Part shown: positions 9,349 through 16,204 of the stretch, piece after piece
Numbering within the stretch: the first letter of the stretch is position 1
Layout: each line of letters opens with the position of its first letter
Assembly: GCA_030039865.1 (NCBI GenBank)
Contig: JASHUS010000076.1
Span: 1-30,040, forward strand
Direction of reading: 5' to 3'
DNA: 30,040 nt
Source of the DNA: Thermoplasmata archaeon
GTDB taxonomy: Archaea; Thermoplasmatota; Thermoplasmata; Lutacidiplasmatales; UBA184
Translations under genes and position numbers: made by a program
The notes under the pieces: model-generated
Databases searched by the model: none
Told to the model about the DNA's origin: nothing
Seen by the model: only the letters and a program-made list of their open reading frames with translations

Positions 9349-9373
9349 CTTAAGTGTGCTTCAGTTACTGAAG
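9349..9373. promoter_or_regulatory. Divergent promoter with operator-like palindrome (arsenic module)
   Basis: The 59-base gap between the regulator and the small ORF holds CTTAAG at 9349-9354, a symmetrical TATA-like box lying about 25 bases from the regulator's GTG and about 35 from the forward ATG. Next to it, 9359-9373 is an inverted repeat with perfect six-base arms, CTTCAG-TTA-CTGAAG. This would lie between the TATA-like box and the forward start, where a bound dimer would block transcription. Binding by the neighbouring HxlR-type protein is an inference. Confidence 0.5.
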
Positions 9374-9386
9374 TGACTCGAGCGCG

Positions 9387-9545
9387 ATGGAGCTCGCATC
9401 GGTGAAGCGTCTGCTCCGCCGGGTGGGGTTCCGCAAGGGGCAGGTCGACCGGACGGCGTCGGAACCGCCGCCCGCATCGCTCGGGGGCGAGGCCGCGCGC
9501 GGGATGTTCCCGGCGGCCATCCGGGCGACCAAGCCCGAGGGGTGA
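9387..9545 (+). CDS. Small hypothetical protein (52 aa) preceding the arsC-like gene
   Basis: An ATG-started ORF of 52 codons ending in TGA at 9543-9545. The product starts MELASVKRLLRRVGFRKG, a basic amphipathic helix, and then becomes Ser/Pro/Ala/Gly-rich. No family is recognised. Its support is positional: it starts about ten bases after the transcription start predicted from the CTTAAG box, and its stop is only six bases before the GTG of the arsC-like gene, in the same frame. It may be a genuine small protein, a leader peptide, or a decayed N-terminal extension of the arsC-like gene. In the GC-rich background a 52-codon frame could also occur by chance. Confidence 0.4.
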   Translation: MELASVKRLLRRVGFRKGQVDRTASEPPPASLGGEAARGMFPAAIRATKPEG

Positions 9546-9551
9546 GGGGCG

Positions 9552-9962
9552 GTGTCGTCCCGGTCGGTGCTCTTCATCTGCGTCGAAAACGCGGGGCGTT
9601 AGCTGATGGCGAAGGCGTTCTTCAACGCGATCGCGCCAGAGGGGTGGCGAGCCTCTTCGGCCGGCACGGAACCCGCGGCCGGCGCGCACCCGCGCACGCG
9701 CTCCATGCTCGCGGAAGTCGGGTTCGCGCTCCCGAGTCACCCGCCCCGCCGTTTGACGAAGACGGAGATGGATTCGGCCGCGATCTGCGTTACGATGGGC
9801 TGTCTCGACAGCGCGAGTTGCCCCGCGCACCTGCGTGAGCTACCCGTCCTCGACTGGGCGCTGCCGGACCCGGCCCGGCTCGATGACGACGGCTTCCGAC
9901 AGGTCCGCGATACGATCCGGTCCCGGGTGGCCGAGCTCGTCCGTGGGCTGCCGAAGGGATGA
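9552..9962 (+). pseudogene. arsC: Arsenate reductase-like (LMW phosphatase fold) gene with in-frame amber codon
   Basis: Read from GTG at 9552, the frame gives VSSRSVLFICVENAGR, then TAG at 9600-9602, then LMAKAFFNAIAP and the rest to TGA at 9960-9962. This is the thioredoxin-coupled ArsC / low-molecular-weight phosphatase family: the catalytic loop C-x5-R is complete (Cys at 9579, Arg at 9597), and the expected next residue, Ser, is replaced by the stop; TCG to TAG would need one base change. Downstream, ASSAGTEPA and CPVLDWALPDPA-like features (VLDWALPDPARLDDDGFRQVRDTIRSRV is present at the end, residue pattern DWxLPDP) are normal for the family. Translation restarting at ATG 9606 would give 118 residues without the catalytic cysteine. 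The gene overlaps the aquaporin start by four bases (ATGA). The stop could be a true nonsense mutation, a sequencing or assembly error, or read through. TAG ends several other genes here, so recoding is unlikely. Confidence 0.75.
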
Positions 9963-10654
9963 ATCCCTCACGTCCACGACGGTTCGCGGCCGAAGCCCTC
10001 GGGACCGCGATTCTCGTGGGGATCGGGACCGGAACGGTCGTGGAGGCCGCCCGCATCGGAGGCATCCCGCCGTGGGCGATGGGCCTCGCGTGGTCCGCGG
10101 CGGTCCTCGTCCCAATCGTCCTCTTCATCGGGATGTCGGGGGCCCATCTCAATCCGGCCGTGACTCTGGCGCTCGCAGTCAGTCGAAGGATCTCCTGGAA
10201 GATCGTGCCGGACTACTGGGGCGCTCAGTTCCTGGGGGCCTTCGCCGGAAGTTTCGCCGTGCTCCTCGGCGTCGGCCCGGAGGACCTTCTGGGCTCGACG
10301 GTTCTCCGCGGAGTCTCGGTCGGGCCCGCCTTCGGGGGAGAGGCGGGATTCACCGCCCTGCTCGTAGGGATGGTCTTCCTCCTCGCCGACCACGGGCAGG
10401 GGCTTCGGCGCTGGCGTCTCGCGCTTCCGCCGGCGGCGGTCGGCGTATCGACGTACGTCATCGGCCCGTGGACCGGCAGTTCGCTCAATCCCGCCCGAAC
10501 GCTCGCGCCGGCCATCCTCTCGGGAACCTACGCCGACCTCTGGCTGTACTTGACGGCGGTTCCCCTAGCGGCGCTGGTGATGGGGAGCATCTGGAGGCCA
10601 AAATCGGTGGATGTGGAGGACCGGGGGACCGGTCGTCAGGGGGCGGTCGAGTGA
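9959..10654 (+). CDS. Aquaporin / glycerol-facilitator family channel (AqpS-like)
   Basis: 231 residues with six hydrophobic segments and both pore motifs of major intrinsic proteins: HLNPAVT (NPA at 65-67) and SSLNPART (NPA at 177-179, followed by the selectivity-filter Arg180). At the position where water-specific aquaporins carry His, the segment STYVIGPWTG appears to have Gly, as in GlpF-type glycerol facilitators, predicting a wider pore able to pass small neutral solutes. Gene position supports arsenite: some bacteria (Sinorhizobium AqpS) replace the ArsB pump with an aquaglyceroporin so that As(OH)3 made by ArsC leaves by diffusion. Here the gene overlaps the arsC-like gene by four bases (ATGA), indicating translational coupling, and is divergent from a cysteine-bearing regulator. 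Glycerol, urea or water transport remain possible. The membrane location is secure. Confidence 0.9.
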   Translation: MNPSRPRRFAAEALGTAILVGIGTGTVVEAARIGGIPPWAMGLAWSAAVLVPIVLFIGMSGAHLNPAVTLALAVSRRISWKIVPDYWGAQFLGAFAGSFAVLLGVGPEDLLGSTVLRGVSVGPAFGGEAGFTALLVGMVFLLADHGQGLRRWRLALPPAAVGVSTYVIGPWTGSSLNPARTLAPAILSGTYADLWLYLTAVPLAALVMGSIWRPKSVDVEDRGTGRQGAVE

Positions 10655-10691
10655 CCCACCCGATGGCGACTCGTCGATCACTCTTCTCGGC

Positions 10692-10713
10692 GATCGGTGC
10701 CCGGGCACCGATC
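10692..10713. terminator. Perfect 22-base palindrome between convergent genes
   Basis: A perfect inverted repeat forms a nine-base-pair stem (GATCGGTGC paired with GCACCGATC) around a CCGG loop. It sits in the 72-base gap between the aquaporin gene and the convergently transcribed gene ending at 10727. The symmetry would make the same hairpin in both transcripts, so a bidirectional 3'-end signal is the simplest reading. The lack of a clear T-tract on either side keeps this uncertain; a protein-binding site is the alternative. Confidence 0.55.
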
Positions 10714-10726
10714 CCGACGTCCCCGA

Positions 10727-11383
10727 TTACTCGGCCTTGACGCGTTTCTTCGTCTTCCGCGGCGCCGCTGCGGACGTGGCCGCCACTGGAGGCTCGGTCG
10801 AGGCGGAGGAGACGGCCGGCGGCGCGGAGACCGTTGACATCCCGGCCCCGCGGTTGATCAGCTCGCGGAACGTCTCGAAGTGACGCAGGAACGGGTCGGC
10901 CCGGCGCCGGTCCTCGAGCTCGCCGAGCGCGATCTCGAGCAGCGCCTTCGCCTTCGCGTCGCCCTGTTGCGCTTGCGCGAGGTAGACGCAGAGCACCTGG
11001 TAGTGCGCGAGGACGAACGCGTCGGTCCGGGGCGTGCTCATGTCGCCCTTGCGGGGCCGGTAGATCCGCTCGATCGGGACCTTCTCCGCGACTGCCCGGC
11101 GATGCGAGAAACCGAAGTAGCGGCCGGGCCCGAGGATCCGCGTGACCTCGCGGATGTTGCCGTTGAGGTTGTTCGTCAGCCGATCGCACTCGTGCCAGCA
11201 CCAGAGGCCGAAGCCGTAGTCGCCGTCGAGATACGTCTCCCACGCCTTCTCGTAGAGCGCATGCTCCCGGGTCTCGGGCGGCGTCTCGGGGTCCTCGGCC
11301 GCCTTCCAGTCGGAGACGAGGACGTCGACGCGCATCGACGGGGAGAACTCGCGCATCGCCGGAACGGGCGCCGGGGTCCCCAC
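10727..11383 (-). CDS. Conserved-looking protein of unknown function with basic C-terminal tail
   Basis: 218 residues from GTG at 11383; ATG at 11356 (residue 10) is an alternative. I do not recognise the family. The protein reads as a soluble, mostly helical domain (about residues 15-175) rich in aromatic and charged residues, with distinctive stretches YGFGLWCWHECDRL, GPGRYFGFSHRRAV and YRPRKGDMSTPRTDAFVLAH. There is no signal or membrane segment. The last 35 residues are Ala/Pro/Ser-rich and end in the basic KTKKRVKAE, a low-complexity tail of the type found on nucleic-acid-associated proteins. A TTAA box at 11407-11410, overlapping the stop codon of the amidohydrolase gene, lies about 25 bases upstream of the GTG and suggests a separate, leaderless transcript. 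No function is proposed. Confidence 0.7.
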   Translation of the reverse strand: MGTPAPVPAMREFSPSMRVDVLVSDWKAAEDPETPPETREHALYEKAWETYLDGDYGFGLWCWHECDRLTNNLNGNIREVTRILGPGRYFGFSHRRAVAEKVPIERIYRPRKGDMSTPRTDAFVLAHYQVLCVYLAQAQQGDAKAKALLEIALGELEDRRRADPFLRHFETFRELINRGAGMSTVSAPPAVSSASTEPPVAATSAAAPRKTKKRVKAE

Positions 11384-11407
11384 GGTCCTCCGGAGCCGAG
11401 AGGCGGC

Positions 11408-12985
11408 TTAACCGTCGCTTGCGGTATCACCGGAAGTTCGGTAGACGGCCGCGCCCGCGACCCGCACTTCCCGAATACCGGCGGCCCCGCGCCGGACGGC
11501 GCTCGCGAGATCGGAGGCGTCGAGCACGAGGAGGTCCGCGGGATCGCCGGGCGCGAGGCGGCCGAGCGCCGGCTCGCCGATCGCGCGACCTCCGTTCGCC
11601 GTGTACATCCCGAGGGCCTCTTCGACGGGGACCGCCTCGGCCGTCTCCGGGTTCGCGGAGCGCCCGGCGGGGTCCCGCCGCCACACGGCCGCCTGGACGC
11701 CGCGCCAGGGGTCGATCGGGTCGTACGGGGCGTCGCTCGAGCCGGCGAGGAGATGCCCGCGGTCCGCGAGCGTGCGGAAGGCGTACGCCCATCGGGCCCG
11801 GTCGCGGCCGAGCCGTTCGGCGAGCCAGTGGTCGCTCCAGACGAATCCCGGCTGGACGACGAGGGCCGGCCGGACCTCGTCGATCCGGGGGAGCAGCTCC
11901 GGCGGGGTCAGCGAGGCGTGCTCGATCCGGGGTGGGGCCGCCGTCGGGGGGAGCTCCCAGAGCAGTTCGAGCGAGCGTTCGATCGCCCGGTCCCCGATGG
12001 CGTGGAGCGCGGGAGCGAGTCCGAGCGATGCCGCGTCCTGAAGGGCGTCGGCGAGGTCGGCGTCGTTGCCGGCCGGTAGACCGTACTCACCGCGATCGTC
12101 GGCGTACGGCTGGGAGAGCCAGGCGGTCCGGGGTCCGAAGGCGCCGTCCGTGAACGCCTTCACGCCGGTGATCGCGAGGAAATCGTCGGAGCCCACCCGA
12201 CCGATCCCGAGCGAGGTGACGAGCGGGATGGCGTCGAGATGGAGGTAGAGCCGGACGCGAATGGGGAGCGACCCGCGAGCCCGGAGCCCCGCGAACGTGG
12301 TCGCTTCGCGCCGACCGACGTTCATGTTGGCGGCGGTCGTGATGCCGAGGGACGCCGCGCGACTCAGCGTCGCACCGAGCGCCGTCGGCTCCAGCACGAC
12401 CGTTTCGGACAGGAGCTGCTCGACCGGTCGCAGCGCCGACTCATAGAGCGCTCCGTCCGGCTCGCCGTTCGTCGCGCGTCCGATGCGACCCCCGATCGGC
12501 TCGACGGTGGTCCGGCCGATCCCCATCGCCTCGAGCGCGGGGCGGTTCACGACGGCCGCGTGCCCGCTCGCGTGGTAGAGCACGAACCCCCGCCCCTCGA
12601 CCGCGCGATCGAGGTCGGCCGACCGGGGTTCGGCCTCGCCGGGGAACTGGCCCGCGCGCCAGCCGTACGCGACGACCGTCCCCTGCGGATGCTCGCCGGC
12701 CCACGCCCGGGCGAGGTCGACGAGCTCGGGGATCGTGGTCGCGGCGCTCACATCGAGCGACTCGCGGGCCAGCGTCACACGGCCCAGGTGGATGTGGGCG
12801 TCGATCAGCCCCGGGATCACGAGGTGGCCGCCCAGGTCGACCGAGTCCGTGCCGGTCGGCGCGTCCCGGTGAACCTCGCGGTGGCTTCCGACCGCGACGA
12901 CGCGGCCAGCGTCGACAAGGATCGCCTCCGCGTACCGATCGCCGGTGAATACCCGGCCGTTGTGCCAGAGTCGGGTGTCGGCCAT
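11408..12985 (-). CDS. Amidohydrolase, YtcJ / Amidohydro_3 type
   Basis: 525 residues, the usual length for YtcJ-like metal-dependent amidohydrolases (relatives include N-substituted formamide deformylase). The N-terminal composite beta domain (LWHNGRVFTGDRYAEAILVDAGRVVAVG) leads to VIPGLIDAHIHLG, where H64 and H66 form the first metal site. Downstream are further barrel elements: TGVKAFTDGAFGPRTAWL, LHAIGDRAIE, IEHASL and the final acidic element GSSDAPYDPIDPWRG. The C-terminus returns to the beta domain (LAPGDPADLLVLD). The enzyme should hydrolyse an amide or related C-N bond in the cytoplasm; the substrate cannot be read from sequence. ATG at 12985 opens the beta domain directly. It runs in the same direction as glutamine synthetase, 52 bases downstream of it, so co-transcription is possible and a link to amide nitrogen release is conceivable but unproven. 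Confidence 0.88.
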   Translation of the reverse strand: MADTRLWHNGRVFTGDRYAEAILVDAGRVVAVGSHREVHRDAPTGTDSVDLGGHLVIPGLIDAHIHLGRVTLARESLDVSAATTIPELVDLARAWAGEHPQGTVVAYGWRAGQFPGEAEPRSADLDRAVEGRGFVLYHASGHAAVVNRPALEAMGIGRTTVEPIGGRIGRATNGEPDGALYESALRPVEQLLSETVVLEPTALGATLSRAASLGITTAANMNVGRREATTFAGLRARGSLPIRVRLYLHLDAIPLVTSLGIGRVGSDDFLAITGVKAFTDGAFGPRTAWLSQPYADDRGEYGLPAGNDADLADALQDAASLGLAPALHAIGDRAIERSLELLWELPPTAAPPRIEHASLTPPELLPRIDEVRPALVVQPGFVWSDHWLAERLGRDRARWAYAFRTLADRGHLLAGSSDAPYDPIDPWRGVQAAVWRRDPAGRSANPETAEAVPVEEALGMYTANGGRAIGEPALGRLAPGDPADLLVLDASDLASAVRRGAAGIREVRVAGAAVYRTSGDTASDG

Positions 12986-13037
12986 CGCTCGACGCGGGGC
13001 ACGCCGGGCGGGTTGAAAGGGTTGGGTCGGGGGCGAC

Positions 13038-14501
13038 CTAGACGTCGAGGTACCGGTAGAACTCGTACGGATGCGGCCGCAGGTTGAGCTCGAGCTGCTC
13101 CTCGCGCTTCAGCTCGACGTACGTGTCGAGGAGCGATGCGGGGAACGCGGGCTTCAGGAAGTCGCGGTCGGACTCGAGGCAGTCGAGCGCCTCGCCGAGG
13201 GAGCCCGGGAGCTCGCGGATCTCGAGCTGGCGGCGCTTCGTGGGCGAGAGCTTGTAGATGTTCTCGTCGACGGGGGCGGGCGGCTCGATCTTGCGGCGGA
13301 TCCCGTCGAGGCCGGCGAGCGCGAGGGCCGCCTCGGTGAGGTAGATGTTCGCCGAGGAGTCCGGCGTGCGGTACTCGATGCGCTTCGCGGCGGGCCGGCC
13401 GCGGTGGTAGAACGGGATGCGGACGTTCGCCGAGCGGTTCGCCTTGCTCCACGCGATGAAGACCGGCGCCTCGTAGCCGGGCACGAGCCGCCGGTAGGAG
13501 TTCGTGATCGGGTTCGTGATCGCGCAGAGCGCGCGCGCGTGCTCGAGGAGACCGCCGATGTAGTACCGGCACGTCTGGCTGACCTCGGCGTACTTGTCCC
13601 GCTCGTCGTAGAACGTGTTCACGCCCTTCGTCCAGAGCGACTGGTTCGTGTGCATCCCGATGCCGTTGTCACCGTAGAGCGGCTTCGGCATCAGGACCCC
13701 GACCTTCCCGTGCTTCGCCGCGACGTTGCGAATGACGTAGCGGACGTCCTGGATGTGGTCGGCCATGAGGACGAGCTCGTCGAAGCGGACGTTGATCTCC
13801 GACTGGCTCGCGGTCGCGACCTCGTGGTGGTGCGCGTCGAGCGTGAGGTGGAAGTCGTCGACGAGGATGTTGCACATCTCGTCGCGCATCCCGACGAGCG
13901 TGTCGTTCGGCGGGGCGCGGTGGTAGCCCTCCTTGAAGCGGACCGTCGGCTGGATCGGGCCACCCTGCCACGGCGCCTCGCCGTGGCGGAGGAGGTAGCC
14001 CGCGCCGCCCCAGGCGTCGCGGACGCCCTGGTACGACGGGATCATCTCGACCGAGTCGAAGACGAAGAACTCGATCTCGGGGCCCCAGTAGGACCGGTCG
14101 TATCCCGCGTCGGCGAGCACCTTCTCGGTCTTCCGGGCCACGCCGCGCGGATCGTGCTCGTACGGCTCGGTCGCGCCGCCGAGGCGGACGTCGCAGATGA
14201 ACCGCACCGTCCCCCCGGACTCGGGGTTCCACGGGATCCGGGCGAGGGTGCGCGCGTCCGGGATGAGCAGCATGTCGGACTCGAAGATCTCGCGGAAGCC
14301 CCGGACGGACGAGCCGTCCAACTTCGGGACCCCGCCCGTGAACATCTCCGCCTCGAGCGCGGAGAGGGGGATCGAGACGAAGTTGTACCCACCGAAGACG
14401 TCGGTGTAGAACAGCTGGACCCAGCGGATCTTGTCGGCCTTCAGCTGGTCCAGCATCGCGCTCGCTCCGTCGTCCGACTTCGCGGTCCTTTTCGCCGGCA
14501 C
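13038..14501 (-). CDS. glnA: Glutamine synthetase, type I
   Basis: 487 residues. It catalyses ATP-dependent amidation of glutamate by ammonia, normally as a cytoplasmic dodecamer. Visible motifs in order: beta-grasp N-domain (IRWVQLFYTDVFGGYNFVSIP), WGPEIEFFVFDS (metal-ligand glutamates near 142-144), DAHHHEVATASQSEINVRF (224-240), MPKPLYGDNGIGMHTNQSLW (271-290, metal-ligand His284), NPITNSYRRL, and KRIEYRTPDSSANIYL near the arginine flap region. The His after the metal ligand is Asn, as in Bacillus-type GSI-alpha. The region of the adenylylation tyrosine reads NIYKLSP rather than NLYDLPP, so adenylylation control is unlikely. The GTG at 14501 has a GAGGGTGG ribosome site about eight bases upstream; ATG at 14453 would also keep the core. 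The divergent Lrp-type gene and a palindrome in the intergenic region suggest amino-acid-responsive transcriptional control. Confidence 0.95.
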   Translation of the reverse strand: MPAKRTAKSDDGASAMLDQLKADKIRWVQLFYTDVFGGYNFVSIPLSALEAEMFTGGVPKLDGSSVRGFREIFESDMLLIPDARTLARIPWNPESGGTVRFICDVRLGGATEPYEHDPRGVARKTEKVLADAGYDRSYWGPEIEFFVFDSVEMIPSYQGVRDAWGGAGYLLRHGEAPWQGGPIQPTVRFKEGYHRAPPNDTLVGMRDEMCNILVDDFHLTLDAHHHEVATASQSEINVRFDELVLMADHIQDVRYVIRNVAAKHGKVGVLMPKPLYGDNGIGMHTNQSLWTKGVNTFYDERDKYAEVSQTCRYYIGGLLEHARALCAITNPITNSYRRLVPGYEAPVFIAWSKANRSANVRIPFYHRGRPAAKRIEYRTPDSSANIYLTEAALALAGLDGIRRKIEPPAPVDENIYKLSPTKRRQLEIRELPGSLGEALDCLESDRDFLKPAFPASLLDTYVELKREEQLELNLRPHPYEFYRYLDV

Positions 14502-14552
14502 CCGTCCACCCTCGCGCGTCCGAGCGCCGCCCGCTACATCAATCCTCGCGCG

Positions 14553-14635
14553 GGATTATTGGACGTTCGTCCAGCTTTGGTTCAGGCATGTTTAACTCCG
14601 AGTGGAGAGTTGTGGGATTATGCGCCGAACGTCCA
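14553..14635. promoter_or_regulatory. glnA-lrp divergent promoter region with palindromic operator candidates
   Basis: A TGGACG-TT-CGTCCA inverted repeat (14560-14573, six-base arms) sits between an AT-rich box for glnA (AATAAT on the reverse strand, about 14553-14559) and TTTAA for the forward gene (14591-14595, about 27 bases before ATG 14620). The ten bases TGGACGTTCG (14560-14569) recur inverted as CGAACGTCCA at 14626-14635, inside the first codons of the regulator gene. A weaker CGTCCA lies at 14503-14508 beside the glnA start. Such spaced sites are the usual pattern for Lrp proteins, so autoregulation and control of glnA are inferred. Confidence 0.5.
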
Positions 14636-15150
14636 CGCTCGACGAGGTCGACCGTACGATCCTCGAGGAGCTCAACACCGACGCCCGCTTGAGCCACCGC
14701 GAGATCGCCCACCGGCTCAAGATCTCCCCGACGACCGTGAGCACGCGCGTCGCACGGATGGAGGCGCAGGGGATCGTGCGGGGGTACATCCCCGTCCTCG
14801 ACGACGAGCAGCTCGGCTTCGACCTCTGGGCGGCGATCGGGATCCGGATCTCGAAGGGCCGCCTCCGCGAGGTCGAGGAGCGGCTCGCCCGCGACCCGCG
14901 GGCGTACGCGATCTACGACGTCACGGGCGACATCGACGCCCTCATGATCGGACGGTTCCGCGACCGACGGGACCTGGACCGGTTCGTCAAGCACGCGCTC
15001 CAGGACCCGCACATCGAGCGGACGAACACGCAGGTCGTGCTCAACCGGGTCAAGGAGGAGCGGCGCGTGCCGGTGACCAAGCGCACGCCGGAACCGGCCG
15101 ACGGCGCTCCGGACGGCGCCCCGGCCCGCCGCCCCGCCCCGAACGCCTAA
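14620..15150 (+). CDS. Lrp/AsnC-family transcriptional regulator
   Basis: 176 residues from ATG 14620. The N-terminal winged helix-turn-helix is clear (LDEVDRTILEELNTDARLSHREIAHRLKISPTTVSTRVARMEAQGIVRGY), followed by the RAM-type alpha/beta effector and assembly domain (LGFDLWAAIGIRI...YAIYDVTGDIDALMIGRF...). Family members bind DNA as dimers or octamers and sense amino acids. A non-conserved basic, Pro/Ala-rich tail of about 25 residues follows the RAM domain. ATG 14620 is preferred over GTG 14602 because TTTAA at 14591-14595 is about 27 bases upstream, giving a leaderless transcript, and the domain starts right after this ATG. Divergence from glutamine synthetase makes nitrogen or glutamine control its most likely job. 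The aldolase gene begins 36 bases downstream and may be in the same transcript. Confidence 0.92.
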   Translation: MRRTSTLDEVDRTILEELNTDARLSHREIAHRLKISPTTVSTRVARMEAQGIVRGYIPVLDDEQLGFDLWAAIGIRISKGRLREVEERLARDPRAYAIYDVTGDIDALMIGRFRDRRDLDRFVKHALQDPHIERTNTQVVLNRVKEERRVPVTKRTPEPADGAPDGAPARRPAPNA

Positions 15151-15186
15151 TACGCGCGACCGGGCGTGGCCGGTCGAGGGACGCGC

Positions 15187-16008
15187 ATGAGCTGGGGCCT
15201 CGAGAACCGTCTCGCCCGGATGTTCTCGCCGACGAGCACGAACTCGCTGATGCTCGCGGTCGACCACGGCTACTTCATGGGTCCCACGCACCACCTCGAG
15301 AACGCCCGCGCGACGATCACCCCGCTCCTGCCGCACGCGGACGCGCTCGCCCTGACGCGGGGGATCCTGCGCAAATGCGTCGATCCGAGCGCCACGATCC
15401 CGATCGTCCTGCGGGTCTCGGGCGGCGCGACGATCCTCCAGGAGGACCTCTCCCACGAGGCGATCACGACCTCGATGATCGAGGCGGCGCGCCTCAACGT
15501 CAGCGCGGTCGCGCTGAGCGTCTTCGTCGGGGCCCCCCACGAGCACGAGTCGTTGACCCACCTCGCCGGCCTCGTGAACGAGGGTGAGGAGTACGGCATC
15601 CCGGTGATGGCAATCACGGCGGTGGGCAAGGAGCTCGAGAAGCGGGACGCCCGCTACCTCGCCCTCGCCTGTCGGGTCTCCGCGGAACTCGGGGCGCACA
15701 TCGTCAAGACGTACTACTGCGAGGACTTCTCGAGGGTCGTCGAAGGTTGCCCGGTGCCCCTCGTCGTCGCCGGCGGACCGAAGCTCGACAGCGACCGGGC
15801 CGCGCTCGAGCTCGCGCGCAACGCGATCGACCAGGGCGCCCACGGGATCGACATGGGCCGCAACATCTGGCAGTCCGACCACCCCGTGGCGATGCTGAAG
15901 GCGCTCCGAGCGATCGTCCACGAGAAGGCCTCGGTCCGCGAAGCGCTGGACGTTCTCGCCTCCGAGAGGGCACGTACGCCCGTTCGAGACCCCGCCGCCA
16001 CCGCGTGA
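15187..16008 (+). CDS. Class I aldolase-like protein of the LsrF / COG1830 family
   Basis: 273 residues from ATG 15187, which has GAGGG just upstream; GTG 15166 would add seven residues. The sequence matches bacterial LsrF, the thiolase that ends autoinducer-2 phosphate breakdown, over its full length: LMLAVDHGYFMGPT, ALTRGILRKCVDPS, AHIVKTYYCEDFSRVVEGC, PLVVAGGPKL and IDMGRNIWQSDHPVAMLKAL. Lys174 in IVKTYY is the expected Schiff-base lysine and Asp26 lies in the conserved DHGYF. Archaeal members of this TIM-barrel family also include fructose-bisphosphate aldolases and ADH synthase of aromatic amino acid synthesis, but the DHGYFxGPT and RNIxQSDHPVAM signatures are closer to LsrF. No lsr transport or kinase genes are nearby, so an AI-2 role is doubtful. 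It follows the Lrp-type regulator by 36 bases. Confidence 0.85.
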   Translation: MSWGLENRLARMFSPTSTNSLMLAVDHGYFMGPTHHLENARATITPLLPHADALALTRGILRKCVDPSATIPIVLRVSGGATILQEDLSHEAITTSMIEAARLNVSAVALSVFVGAPHEHESLTHLAGLVNEGEEYGIPVMAITAVGKELEKRDARYLALACRVSAELGAHIVKTYYCEDFSRVVEGCPVPLVVAGGPKLDSDRAALELARNAIDQGAHGIDMGRNIWQSDHPVAMLKALRAIVHEKASVREALDVLASERARTPVRDPAATA

Positions 16009-16204
16009 GACGATTCGCCGGTCCACGCACCGGTCCCCGTCCCGGACGCAGCCGAGCTATTCGCGCCCGTCCGGGCCCAGATCAAATCGACCGTGCCGTC
16101 GGGCGACGGATAGAGCCGGCCGCGGTCGGACCGCAAGCGGCTGTCCACGCTCCGTCCCTTGTTCGGCCGACCGCGAATCCATCGGGGAGGAAGAGCCAAG
16201 ACGA
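16009..16204. other. Intergenic region before the STAND ATPase gene
   Basis: About 200 bases without a convincing gene. A direct repeat of CCGGTCC (around 16019-16037) and a purine-rich GGGGAGGAAGAG upstream of the TTG start are the only features I can see. No clear TATA-like box is present. Confidence 0.4.

Noticed and set aside
9600..9602. TAG as a pyrrolysine codon
   Set aside because: TAG ends several well-supported genes in this window, no pyl genes are visible, and the affected residue is a conserved Ser reachable by one base change.
13071..15587. Open frame of 838 codons antisense to glnA and crossing lrp
   Set aside because: It contradicts three clearly recognisable genes and has shadow-type composition.
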